NCBI GenBank assembly: GCA_900551465.1 | Contig: URWL01000086.1 | Location: 1 to 7,352, forward strand | DNA: 7,352 nucleotides | Direction of reading: 5' to 3' | Source: an uncultured Blautia sp. | GTDB taxonomy: Bacteria; Bacillota; Clostridia; Lachnospirales; Lachnospiraceae | Shown here: positions 1 to 4,610 of the stretch, one piece after another | Layout of the letters: every line of letters begins with the position of its first letter | Numbering within the stretch: the first letter of the stretch is position 1 | Notes under the pieces: model-generated | What the model was told of the DNA's origin: nothing | The model's input: only the letters and a program-made list of their open reading frames with translations | Databases searched by the model: none | Position numbers and translations under genes: made by a program

Positions 1-196
1 TAGGGACTGTGACGCCTTTTACGTTTTTGATAATGTTTCCGCTTAACTGCATTTCAATCGTATCCGGAAATTCTCCAAGAATCTGTCGGGCTTTTGCTGC
101 TGCATAGGCAATGGCAATAGGTTCCGTACATCCCAGAGCGGGAACAAGTTCGTGTTTCAGAATAGCCAGATAATTTGCATATAATGCAGAATCCAT
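1..196 (-). CDS. UPF0597 / L-cysteine desulfidase-like (CyuA/YhaM family), 3' end outside window
   Basis: The N-terminal 65 residues are visible; the gene runs off the left edge. The fragment has the family's N-terminal block: [19 protein letters not shown] (residues 16-34) and then [11 protein letters not shown] (52-62). Members include E. coli YhaM/CyuA and the archaeal L-cysteine desulfidase. They resemble the alpha chain of iron-sulfur L-serine dehydratase and turn cysteine (or possibly serine) into pyruvate, ammonia and sulfide with an oxygen-labile [4Fe-4S] cluster. C23 in LGCTEP is the expected N-terminal cluster ligand; the other cluster cysteines would lie beyond the window. The ATG at 194-196 has an AGGAGG ribosome binding site at 202-207. 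The gene is transcribed divergently from the hydEG operon from its own promoter (264-292). Family membership is fairly certain; the exact substrate is inferred. Confidence 0.85.
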   Translation of the reverse strand, partial: MDSALYANYLAILKHELVPALGCTEPIAIAYAAAKARQILGEFPDTIEMQLSGNIIKNVKGVTVP

Positions 197-211
197 ATGT
201 TCCTCCTTTCT

Positions 212-247
212 GTGAGGCATGTTCAGACAGCTGACTGCATACCGCAC
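212..247 (-). promoter_or_regulatory. Hairpin in the 5' leader of the desulfidase-like gene
   Basis: In minus-strand RNA, 245-247 pair with 212-214 (3 bp). After a 1x1 mismatch, 238-243 pair with 216-221 (6 bp, one G-U). After a 2-nt bulge, 235-237 pair with 224-226 (3 bp), closing an 8-nt loop. It fills most of the leader and ends 4 nt before the AGGAGG. No U-run follows, so it is not a terminator. It could affect mRNA stability, be a protein site, or be incidental. Confidence 0.35.
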
Positions 248-263
248 TAAGCATTATGGAGTT

Positions 264-292
264 AGTATAATATAAAATATATCCTAAATCAA
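264..292 (-). promoter_or_regulatory. Sigma-A-type promoter for the desulfidase-like gene
   Basis: Read on the minus strand, the -35 is TTGATT (287-292) and the -10 is TATACT (264-269), with a 17-bp spacer. Transcription should start near 257, giving a leader of about 60 nt before the ATG at 196. The surroundings are AT-rich, as is common for such promoters. Predicted from sequence only. Confidence 0.7.
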
Positions 293-350
293 TAATTATA
301 CAAAACAACTATAAAAAAATGAAAAATATGCATTTACTTGTGCGTTTTGC

Positions 351-379
351 TTGTTTCTGGGTAAATCATATGATAAAAT
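351..379 (+). promoter_or_regulatory. Promoter for the hyd operon leader
   Basis: The -35 is TTGTTT (351-356), the -10 is TAAAAT (374-379) and the spacer is 17 bp, predicting a start near 386. An overlapping alternative is TTGCTT (347-352), 16 bp, TATGAT (369-374), with a start near 381. Either puts the start a few bases before CACCGG at 389-394, the upstream strand of the proposed leader fold. Confidence 0.65.
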
Positions 380-385
380 AAAAAT

Positions 386-520
386 ATTCACCGGACTTTT
401 AAGGATAAACCTGCGAAGAATGGATGTGAGAGAGAAACAGAAAAGAGCGTATTGCTGCAGGAAAACTGCAGTATTTCTGTACATATCCCCGGTGTCTGTC
501 TGACATCGGGTTTTTATTTT
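386..520 (+). promoter_or_regulatory. Candidate riboswitch / attenuator leader of the hydrogenase-maturation operon (class not recognised)
   Basis: Hand-folded helices: P1, 389-394 (CACCGG) with 489-494 (CCGGTG); P2, 422-428 with 482-488 (7 bp, one G-U), directly abutting P1; P3, 437-443 (ACAGAAA) with 474-480; P4, 453-460 with 466-473 (8 bp, one G-U) closing a GAAAA loop. Large one-sided purine-rich bulges separate P2 from P3 (429-436) and P3 from P4 (444-452). The downstream P1 strand lies inside the 5' arm of the terminator at 488-520, so P1 and the terminator exclude each other. A folded aptamer would therefore favour read-through into the hyd genes. I could not match it to the TPP, SAM, THF, cobalamin, fluoride, c-di-GMP, preQ1 or T-box consensus. 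The pairings are seen in the sequence; regulation and ligand are inferred. Confidence 0.5.
488..520 (+). terminator. Intrinsic terminator inside the hyd leader
   Basis: A 9-bp stem pairs 488-496 with 502-510 (one G-U) around a 5-nt loop and is followed directly by TTTTTATTTT (511-520). It lies about 100 nt downstream of the predicted start and 53 nt before the first ATG, with no gene between promoter and terminator. This placement points to attenuation, or to a short separate transcript, rather than the end of an upstream gene. Confidence 0.75.
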
Positions 521-545
521 GTCGAAAATAAAAACGATGGGACAC
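504..545 (+). repeat. Long inverted repeat centred just after the leader terminator
   Basis: TTTTTATTTT (511-520), the U-tract of the terminator, is perfectly inverted as AAAATAAAAA (525-534) across a GTCG loop. The pairing continues as CATCG (504-508) with CGATG (535-539), leaving a GG bulge. GTGTC (492-496) can also pair with GACAC (541-545). Read-through RNA could therefore refold into a hairpin of about 20 bp that uses both the 3' arm and the U-tract of the terminator. Confidence 0.5.
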
Positions 546-573
546 GGATGAAAAACAGGAGAGGAGATGTGAT

Positions 574-834
574 ATGGAAACGAGAATCGCAGTGATTGCC
601 ATTATTGTAGAAGACAGAGGCAAAAGCGAAGCGCTGAACCGGATTCTGCATGATTATGGGGAATATATAGTTGGAAGGATGGGCATCCCATATCGTTCAA
701 AAGGTGTTTCTGTGATCAGTGTGATCCTGGATGCGCCCCAGGAAAAAATAAGTGCTCTGTCAGGTAAGCTGGGAATGCTGGACGGCGTGTCCAGTAAAAC
801 TGTATATTCAAAAATTCCGGAGAAAAATCAATGA
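574..834 (+). CDS. TM1266-family small ACT-like protein (putative iron-only hydrogenase system regulator)
   Basis: The product is 86 aa, the usual size for this family of single-domain proteins with an ACT / NikR-C-terminal-like ferredoxin fold. It shows the alternating pattern expected: strand RIAVIAIIVED (4-14), a helix (about 15-30), IVGRMGIPYRSKGVSVISVILDA (32-54) forming the central strands, a second helix (about 55-67) and a last strand. No DNA-binding domain is visible, so the name 'regulator' rests on the family's constant linkage to hydrogenase-maturation genes. Tandem AGGAG sites (557-561, 562-566) precede the ATG. Its TGA overlaps the hydE ATG by 4 bases, so translation is probably coupled. 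It is the first gene after the attenuator-like leader. Ligand and molecular role are unknown to me. Confidence 0.85.
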   Translation: METRIAVIAIIVEDRGKSEALNRILHDYGEYIVGRMGIPYRSKGVSVISVILDAPQEKISALSGKLGMLDGVSSKTVYSKIPEKNQ

Positions 835-1871
835 GAGAGCTGATCCATAAACTTTATCAAACACAGATCCTGGAAAGAGAAGAACTGATCTTTCTTATAT
901 CAGAAAGAGACGAGGAAACGGAACGGTACGCCAGAGATCTGGCAAGGAAAGTTCGGGAAGAAGTCTACGGAAACAGGATTTTTATCAGAGGTTTGATCGA
1001 ATTCACCAATTACTGCAAAAATGACTGCTATTACTGTGGTATCAGAAGAAGCAATAAAAATGCAGCCAGGTACCGTCTTACAAAAGAGGATATTCTCCAT
1101 TGCTGCCGGCAGGGATACGATCTGGGCTTCCGGACCTTTGTGCTGCAGGGAGGCGAGGATGGATATTTTACGAAGGAAAGACTTGCCAATTTGATCTATG
1201 AGATAAAAGAAACTTATCCGGATTGTGCCCTGACACTTTCTGTTGGAGAAAAGTCGGAAGCAGAATACAGGGCTTTCCATGAGGCTGGGGCAGACCGTTA
1301 TCTTCTCCGGCATGAAACAGCCGATAAGGATCATTACCGTATCCTTCATCCGGAACCTCTTTCACTGGAAAACAGGAAACATTGCCTTGAGACACTGAAA
1401 AAGATCGGATTTCAGACAGGGGCAGGATTTATGGTAGGATCTCCGGGACAGACACCGGAAACACTGGCAGAGGATTTTCTGTTTTTGAAGAATCTTGATC
1501 CGGAAATGGTGGGGATCGGACCTTTTATTTCTCATGGGGATACCCCTTTCCGGGATAAGGCTGACGGTACGCTGGAAGATACTCTTTTTTACCTGGCGCT
1601 TCTGCGCCTGATGCTTCCAAATGTTCTCCTTCCGGCTACCACAGCCCTTGGGACTATTCACCCTTCCGGGAGAGAATTGGGAATTCTTTCCGGCGCCAAT
1701 GTGGTGATGCCGAATCTTTCCCCTCTTTCTGTCAGAAAGAAATATATGCTTTATGACGGAAAAATCTCCACAGGAGACGAGGCGGCAGAAGGAATAAAAA
1801 ATTTAAAAAAGCGTATGGAAACAATCGGCTGTCAGATTGTGACAGACCGCGGAGATTATTACAAAAAATAA
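831..1871 (+). CDS. hydE: [FeFe]-hydrogenase H-cluster radical SAM maturase HydE
   Basis: HydE is a radical-SAM enzyme that acts on the HydG-made Fe(CO)2CN-cysteinate complex while the [2Fe] subcluster of [FeFe]-hydrogenase is built in the cytoplasm. The product is 346 aa, normal for the family. The radical-SAM CX3CX2C motif is at C62, C66 and C69 (YCKNDCYYC). A GGED motif (about 106-109) fits the SAM-binding GGE element, followed by the TIM-barrel body with GAGFMVGSPGQ and a C-terminal PATTALGTIHPSGRELGI block. The second-cluster cysteine triad found near the C-terminus of the Thermotoga enzyme is absent here (the only late cysteine is about C334); that cluster is known to be dispensable and poorly conserved. 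The start is set by the ATGA overlap with the preceding gene and a GGAG at 819-822. It is followed 36 bp later by hydG. Confidence 0.96.
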   Translation: MRELIHKLYQTQILEREELIFLISERDEETERYARDLARKVREEVYGNRIFIRGLIEFTNYCKNDCYYCGIRRSNKNAARYRLTKEDILHCCRQGYDLGFRTFVLQGGEDGYFTKERLANLIYEIKETYPDCALTLSVGEKSEAEYRAFHEAGADRYLLRHETADKDHYRILHPEPLSLENRKHCLETLKKIGFQTGAGFMVGSPGQTPETLAEDFLFLKNLDPEMVGIGPFISHGDTPFRDKADGTLEDTLFYLALLRLMLPNVLLPATTALGTIHPSGRELGILSGANVVMPNLSPLSVRKKYMLYDGKISTGDEAAEGIKNLKKRMETIGCQIVTDRGDYYKK

Positions 1872-1907
1872 AAATGCGGCTGATAAAGCGGCAAAAAGGA
1901 GGAAATC

Positions 1908-3326
1908 ATGTACGATCCGAAATCAACAAAAGCAACAGAATTTATCGATCATCAGGAGATACTGGATTCTCTTGCCTATGCAAAAGAGAATAAGGACAAT
2001 ACAGAACTGATTGAAAATCTGATTGAGAGAGCCAGAGACTGTAAAGGTCTCAGTCACAGAGAGGCAGCACTTCTGCTGGAATGCGAAGATCCCCGCCTGA
2101 TCGACAAAATGTATCATGTGGCAAAGGAGATTAAACAGAAATTTTATGGAAACCGAATCGTAATGTTTGCGCCTCTGTATCTTTCTAATTACTGTATCAA
2201 CGGATGTGTGTACTGTCCTTATCATGCAAAAAACAAACATATCCGACGGAAAAAACTGACACAGGAAGAAATTCGACAGGAAGTGATCGCCCTTCAGGAT
2301 ATGGGACATAAGCGTCTTGCTCTGGAAACGGGAGAAGATCCAAAAAATAATCCGATCGAGTATATCCTGGAGAGTATTAAAACTATCTACAGCATCAAAC
2401 ATAAAAACGGAGCAATCCGCCGTGTCAACGTAAATATTGCGGCAACTACTGTGGAAAATTACCGCAGGCTGAAAGAAGCCGGTATCGGAACTTACATCCT
2501 TTTCCAGGAGACTTATAATAAAGAAAGTTATGAGGCTCTTCATCCGACAGGACCGAAGAGCGATTATGCATATCATACAGAGGCTATGGACCGTGCTATG
2601 GAAGCGGGTATTGATGATGTAGGCTGCGGCGTGCTTTTTGGACTGGAAACTTATCGCTACGATTTTGTGGGCATCCTTATGCATGCAGAGCATCTGGAGG
2701 CAAGATTTGGAGTGGGACCTCATACCATCAGTGTTCCCCGCATTTGTCCGGCAGATGATATTGATACGAAAGATTTTACCAATGCAGTGCCGGATGAGAT
2801 TTTCCAGAAGATTGTTGCCGTGATCCGTATTGCAGTTCCGTATACAGGAATGATCATTTCTACCCGTGAGACGCAGAAGTGCAGAGAAAAGGTCCTGAAT
2901 CTTGGAATTTCTCAGATCAGCGGCGGTTCCAGAACTTCTGTAGGCGGATATGCAGAGGAGGAGGCAGAAGAGGAGAACTCTTCTCAGTTTGATGTCAGTG
3001 ACAGACGGACATTGGACGAGGTGGTAAACTGGCTTCTGGAGTTGGGCTATATCCCAAGTTTCTGTACTGCATGCTATAGGGAAGGACGTACAGGAGACCG
3101 CTTTATGTCTCTGGTAAAAGGCGGACAGATCGCAAACTGCTGTCACCCCAATGCATTGATGACTTTGAAGGAATATCTGGAGGATTATGCTTCTCCTGAT
3201 ACCAGAGAAAAGGGACTGAAGGTGATTGAAAGAGAGCTTAAGAATGTAGGCCGGGAAAAGACAAGAGAAATCTGTGAAAGAAATCTGAAAGAGATTGAAA
3301 ATGGAAGGAGAGACTTCCGTTTCTGA
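1908..3326 (+). CDS. hydG: [FeFe]-hydrogenase H-cluster radical SAM maturase HydG (tyrosine lyase)
   Basis: HydG cleaves L-tyrosine to p-cresol and dehydroglycine and turns the latter into CO and cyanide on a dangler iron, releasing an Fe(CO)2CN-cysteinate synthon. The product is 472 aa, full length. The radical-SAM CX3CX2C motif is at C96, C100 and C103 (YCINGCVYC), followed by the barrel with LETGEDP (139-145). The C-terminal auxiliary-cluster motif CX2CX22C is at C386, C389 and C412 in a CTACYREGRTG ... NCCHPNAL context, which separates HydG from ThiH and HydE. All signature cysteines are intact, so it should be functional. The ATG has AGGAGG at 1897-1902, 5 nt upstream. It is probably cotranscribed with hydE (36-bp gap, no terminator). 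No clear terminator follows before the promoter at 3346, so some read-through into the lipoprotein gene is possible. Confidence 0.97.
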   Translation: MYDPKSTKATEFIDHQEILDSLAYAKENKDNTELIENLIERARDCKGLSHREAALLLECEDPRLIDKMYHVAKEIKQKFYGNRIVMFAPLYLSNYCINGCVYCPYHAKNKHIRRKKLTQEEIRQEVIALQDMGHKRLALETGEDPKNNPIEYILESIKTIYSIKHKNGAIRRVNVNIAATTVENYRRLKEAGIGTYILFQETYNKESYEALHPTGPKSDYAYHTEAMDRAMEAGIDDVGCGVLFGLETYRYDFVGILMHAEHLEARFGVGPHTISVPRICPADDIDTKDFTNAVPDEIFQKIVAVIRIAVPYTGMIISTRETQKCREKVLNLGISQISGGSRTSVGGYAEEEAEEENSSQFDVSDRRTLDEVVNWLLELGYIPSFCTACYREGRTGDRFMSLVKGGQIANCCHPNALMTLKEYLEDYASPDTREKGLKVIERELKNVGREKTREICERNLKEIENGRRDFRF

Positions 3327-3345
3327 TGTTAATAGCAAAAAACAC

Positions 3346-3375
3346 TTGCATAACATACCTGTGATGGGGTATAGT
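3346..3375 (+). promoter_or_regulatory. Promoter for the SH3 lipoprotein, with a partial ATACC...GGTAT dyad
   Basis: The -35 is TTGCAT (3346-3351), the -10 is TATAGT (3370-3375) and the spacer is 18 bp. ATACC (3355-3359) and GGTAT (3368-3372), 8 bp apart, form a dyad across the spacer and -10; another GGTAT follows at 3379-3383. The predicted start is near 3382, so the leader to the ATG at 3406 is short and begins just before the AGGAGG at 3391-3396. Confidence 0.55.
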
Positions 3376-3405
3376 GGTGGTATGCGATAAAGGAGGAAAA
3401 TTCTT

Positions 3406-3873
3406 ATGAAGAAATCCAGATTACTGATTGCACTGGCAGGTCTTACTCTTATTGCTTCCGGCTGTGGATACAGCACAGGAGGAGAGGACTCTACCGTGAC
3501 TGTGATAAAAGCAACCCCTACACCAACTGCAACGCCAACACCCATTGCAACCCCTACACCGGCAGTAACCGCAACGCCTGTACCTGAAACTTCACAGACG
3601 GCAAGCGGCGTGAAGATCATAAAGAAGGATGCCGTCTATTATGCAAATAATGAGGCAAATATCCGTACAGACTGCGTGACAACAGACCAGACAAATATCA
3701 TCCAGAGCACCAAGGTGGGCGATCAGCTTACCGGTACAGGAGTCAGTGAGGATGGTCAGTGGATCGAAGTTGACATCAATGGACAGAAGGGCTATGTAAG
3801 CGCTCAGTATGTGACAACAGAGGCTCCGGCCGGAGCAGCGGCACCGGCGGCAGACCAGGCTGCAGCTCAGTAA
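3406..3873 (+). CDS. SH3-domain lipoprotein with Thr-Pro linker
   Basis: The product is a 155-aa secreted lipoprotein. Residues 1-19 are a short signal peptide (KK, then a hydrophobic stretch), ending in the lipobox SGC with the lipidated cysteine at C20. A low-complexity Thr/Pro/Ala linker (about 37-60) should span the cell wall. Residues about 76-136 look like a bacterial SH3 (SH3_3-type) domain, with YYANNEANIRT at its start and DGQWIEVDINGQKGYVSAQYV at its end. The tail (139-155) is Ala/Pro-rich. Such domains often bind peptidoglycan or mediate protein contacts; no catalytic domain is attached. It has its own promoter, AGGAGG at 3391-3396 and a terminator after the stop, so it is probably monocistronic. 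The specific role is unknown. One cysteine (C90) remains in the exported domain. Confidence 0.8.
   Translation: MKKSRLLIALAGLTLIASGCGYSTGGEDSTVTVIKATPTPTATPTPIATPTPAVTATPVPETSQTASGVKIIKKDAVYYANNEANIRTDCVTTDQTNIIQSTKVGDQLTGTGVSEDGQWIEVDINGQKGYVSAQYVTTEAPAGAAAPAADQAAAQ
3514..3585 (+). repeat. Low-complexity Thr-Pro coding repeat
   Basis: Imperfect repeats of ACN-CCN codons encode the linker of the SH3 lipoprotein (residues about 37-60), with units such as ATPTP and IATPTP. The DNA is pyrimidine/adenine-biased and repetitive, so its length may vary between strains by slippage. Confidence 0.7.
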
Positions 3874-3888
3874 ACAGAAGCAAAAAAG

Positions 3889-3933
3889 AAACCAGAGATG
3901 ATTTCCGGCAGGAAAAGTATCTCTGGTTTTTTT
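3889..3933. terminator. Bidirectional intrinsic terminator between the SH3 lipoprotein gene and luxS
   Basis: AACCAGAGAT (3890-3899) pairs with ATCTCTGGTT (3919-3928). An inner stem TTTCC/GGAAA sits in the loop, and a T-run to 3933 follows on the plus strand. On the minus strand the stem is followed by TTTCTTTTTT, so the same element can end luxS, whose stop codon is 27 bases away. Confidence 0.88.
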
Positions 3934-3959
3934 GTACGTCTGTTTTTGAATGGAGCAGA

Positions 3960-4439
3960 TTATTCCGGATACACCAGGCGGTCTTCCCTGATATCATAAA
4001 GGACTTCCTTCAGATATTTATCTGCCAGGTATTTTGCCATTCCAAGGTTCATATCCAGATAGTTTCCGCAGTCTTTGGCAGAAGCGCCGGGGATCTCGCC
4101 CTCAAAACCGCGGATGAACTCAAACATTTCTGTGATCAGTCCTACAATATCTTTAGATTCCAGATCACCTGCAAGGAGAAGATAATTTCCTGTACGGCAG
4201 CCCATAGGCCCCCAGTAGATCACCTTTGATCCGAATTCCTCATGATTGCGGAGAAAAGTAGCTGCCAGATGTTCCATAGCATGGAGCTCTGCAGTGTTCA
4301 TAACAGGTTCCTCATTAGGAGAGGTCATACGGATATCAAAAGTAGTGATCACCTGATCACCCAGATAATCCTTGCGGGAAACATAGATTCCCGGCTGCAG
4401 CTTAATATGGTCTATAGTAAAGCTTGCAATTTTTTTCAT
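3960..4439 (-). CDS. luxS: S-ribosylhomocysteine lyase LuxS
   Basis: LuxS splits S-ribosylhomocysteine into homocysteine and DPD, the precursor of autoinducer-2. It is a cytoplasmic step in recycling the S-adenosylhomocysteine left by methylation. At 159 aa it is full length. The metal-binding HXXEH motif is at H53-E56-H57 (HAMEHLAATFLRN), the third metal ligand is C124 (DCGNY) and the catalytic-site cysteine is C81 (MGCRTGNYLL). All key residues are present. The ATG at 4437-4439 has AGGAGG at 4447-4452. It is a single-gene unit, convergent with the SH3 lipoprotein and divergent from trpS, with a promoter at 4470-4498. The partner nucleosidase (Pfs/MtnN) is not in the window. Confidence 0.97.
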   Translation of the reverse strand: MKKIASFTIDHIKLQPGIYVSRKDYLGDQVITTFDIRMTSPNEEPVMNTAELHAMEHLAATFLRNHEEFGSKVIYWGPMGCRTGNYLLLAGDLESKDIVGLITEMFEFIRGFEGEIPGASAKDCGNYLDMNLGMAKYLADKYLKEVLYDIREDRLVYPE

Positions 4440-4469
4440 GTGTGTTCCTCCTGAAATATATGATATATC

Positions 4470-4498
4470 ATTTTAGCAGAGTCCGGGGCAGGAAACAA
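4470..4498 (-). promoter_or_regulatory. luxS promoter with palindrome at the -10/start region
   Basis: On the minus strand the -35 is TTGTTT (4493-4498), the -10 is TAAAAT (4470-4475) and the spacer is 17 bp. These are the same hexamers and spacing as the hyd leader promoter. A perfect 12-bp palindrome, ATGATATATCAT (4460-4471), begins at the edge of the -10 and covers the predicted start (about 4463), so it could be an operator or just AT-rich chance. Confidence 0.65.
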
Positions 4499-4527
4499 GC
4501 AGTTACTGTGAACAATAACGAAGGGGA

Positions 4528-4571
4528 ACCAGTAATTCATTGACTTTATTTCTATAGAATGATAAACTGGT
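4528..4571. promoter_or_regulatory. Long dyad covering the trpS promoter (candidate operator)
   Basis: ACCAGT (4528-4533) mirrors ACTGGT (4566-4571), and TCATT (4537-4541) mirrors AATGA (4558-4562), about one common centre at 4549.5; 11 of the 14 positions in each arm match. The inner half-sites abut or overlap the -35 and -10, so a dimeric protein bound here would block or position polymerase. The regulator is unknown. Confidence 0.4.
4540..4568 (+). promoter_or_regulatory. trpS: trpS promoter
   Basis: The -35 is TTGACT (4540-4545), the -10 is TAAACT (4563-4568) and the spacer is 17 bp. The predicted start is near 4575, leaving a leader of only about 36 nt. That is far too short for the T-box leader that often controls aminoacyl-tRNA synthetase genes in Firmicutes. 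Confidence 0.75.
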
Positions 4572-4610
4572 ATACAGCTTAGAAATGCATCAACAAGAGA
4601 GGTAAATATC

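Larger units (their letters stand above)
197..573. other. Divergent intergenic regulatory region between the desulfidase-like gene and the hyd operon
   Basis: No convincing gene lies in these 377 bases. From left to right they hold: the ribosome binding site and hairpin leader of the minus-strand gene (201-247); its promoter (264-292); an AT-rich stretch (about 293-346); a plus-strand promoter (351-379); a structured plus-strand leader (386-487) ending in an intrinsic terminator (488-520); an AT inverted repeat (504-545); and the ribosome binding site of the TM1266-family gene (tandem AGGAG at 557-561 and 562-566). Confidence 0.8.

Noticed and set aside
54..308. Minus-strand 84-codon frame overlapping the desulfidase-like gene
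   Set aside because: It is another frame of the same strand, runs through the promoter and leader of the real gene and has no family signal.
319..381. 20-codon open frame (ATG at 319) in the divergent region
   Set aside because: It has no ribosome binding site and overlaps the predicted hyd promoter hexamers, so it is most likely chance.
386..487. T-box or a common riboswitch class (SAM, TPP, THF, cobalamin, fluoride, c-di-GMP, preQ1)
   Set aside because: I could not find the conserved cores of these classes, such as the T-box AGGGTGGNACCGCG or the c-di-GMP and TPP signature strings. A covariance-model search would be decisive.
3303..3318. GGAAG/CTTCC hairpin at the 3' end of hydG as a terminator
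   Set aside because: The stem is only 5 bp, lies within the coding sequence and lacks a U-run.
1923..3620. Long open frame (565 codons) on the minus strand opposite hydG and the SH3 lipoprotein
   Set aside because: It is antisense to two clearly recognised genes, has no ribosome binding site or family motif, and its N-terminal Val/Gly repeats are just the complement of the Thr-Pro repeat.
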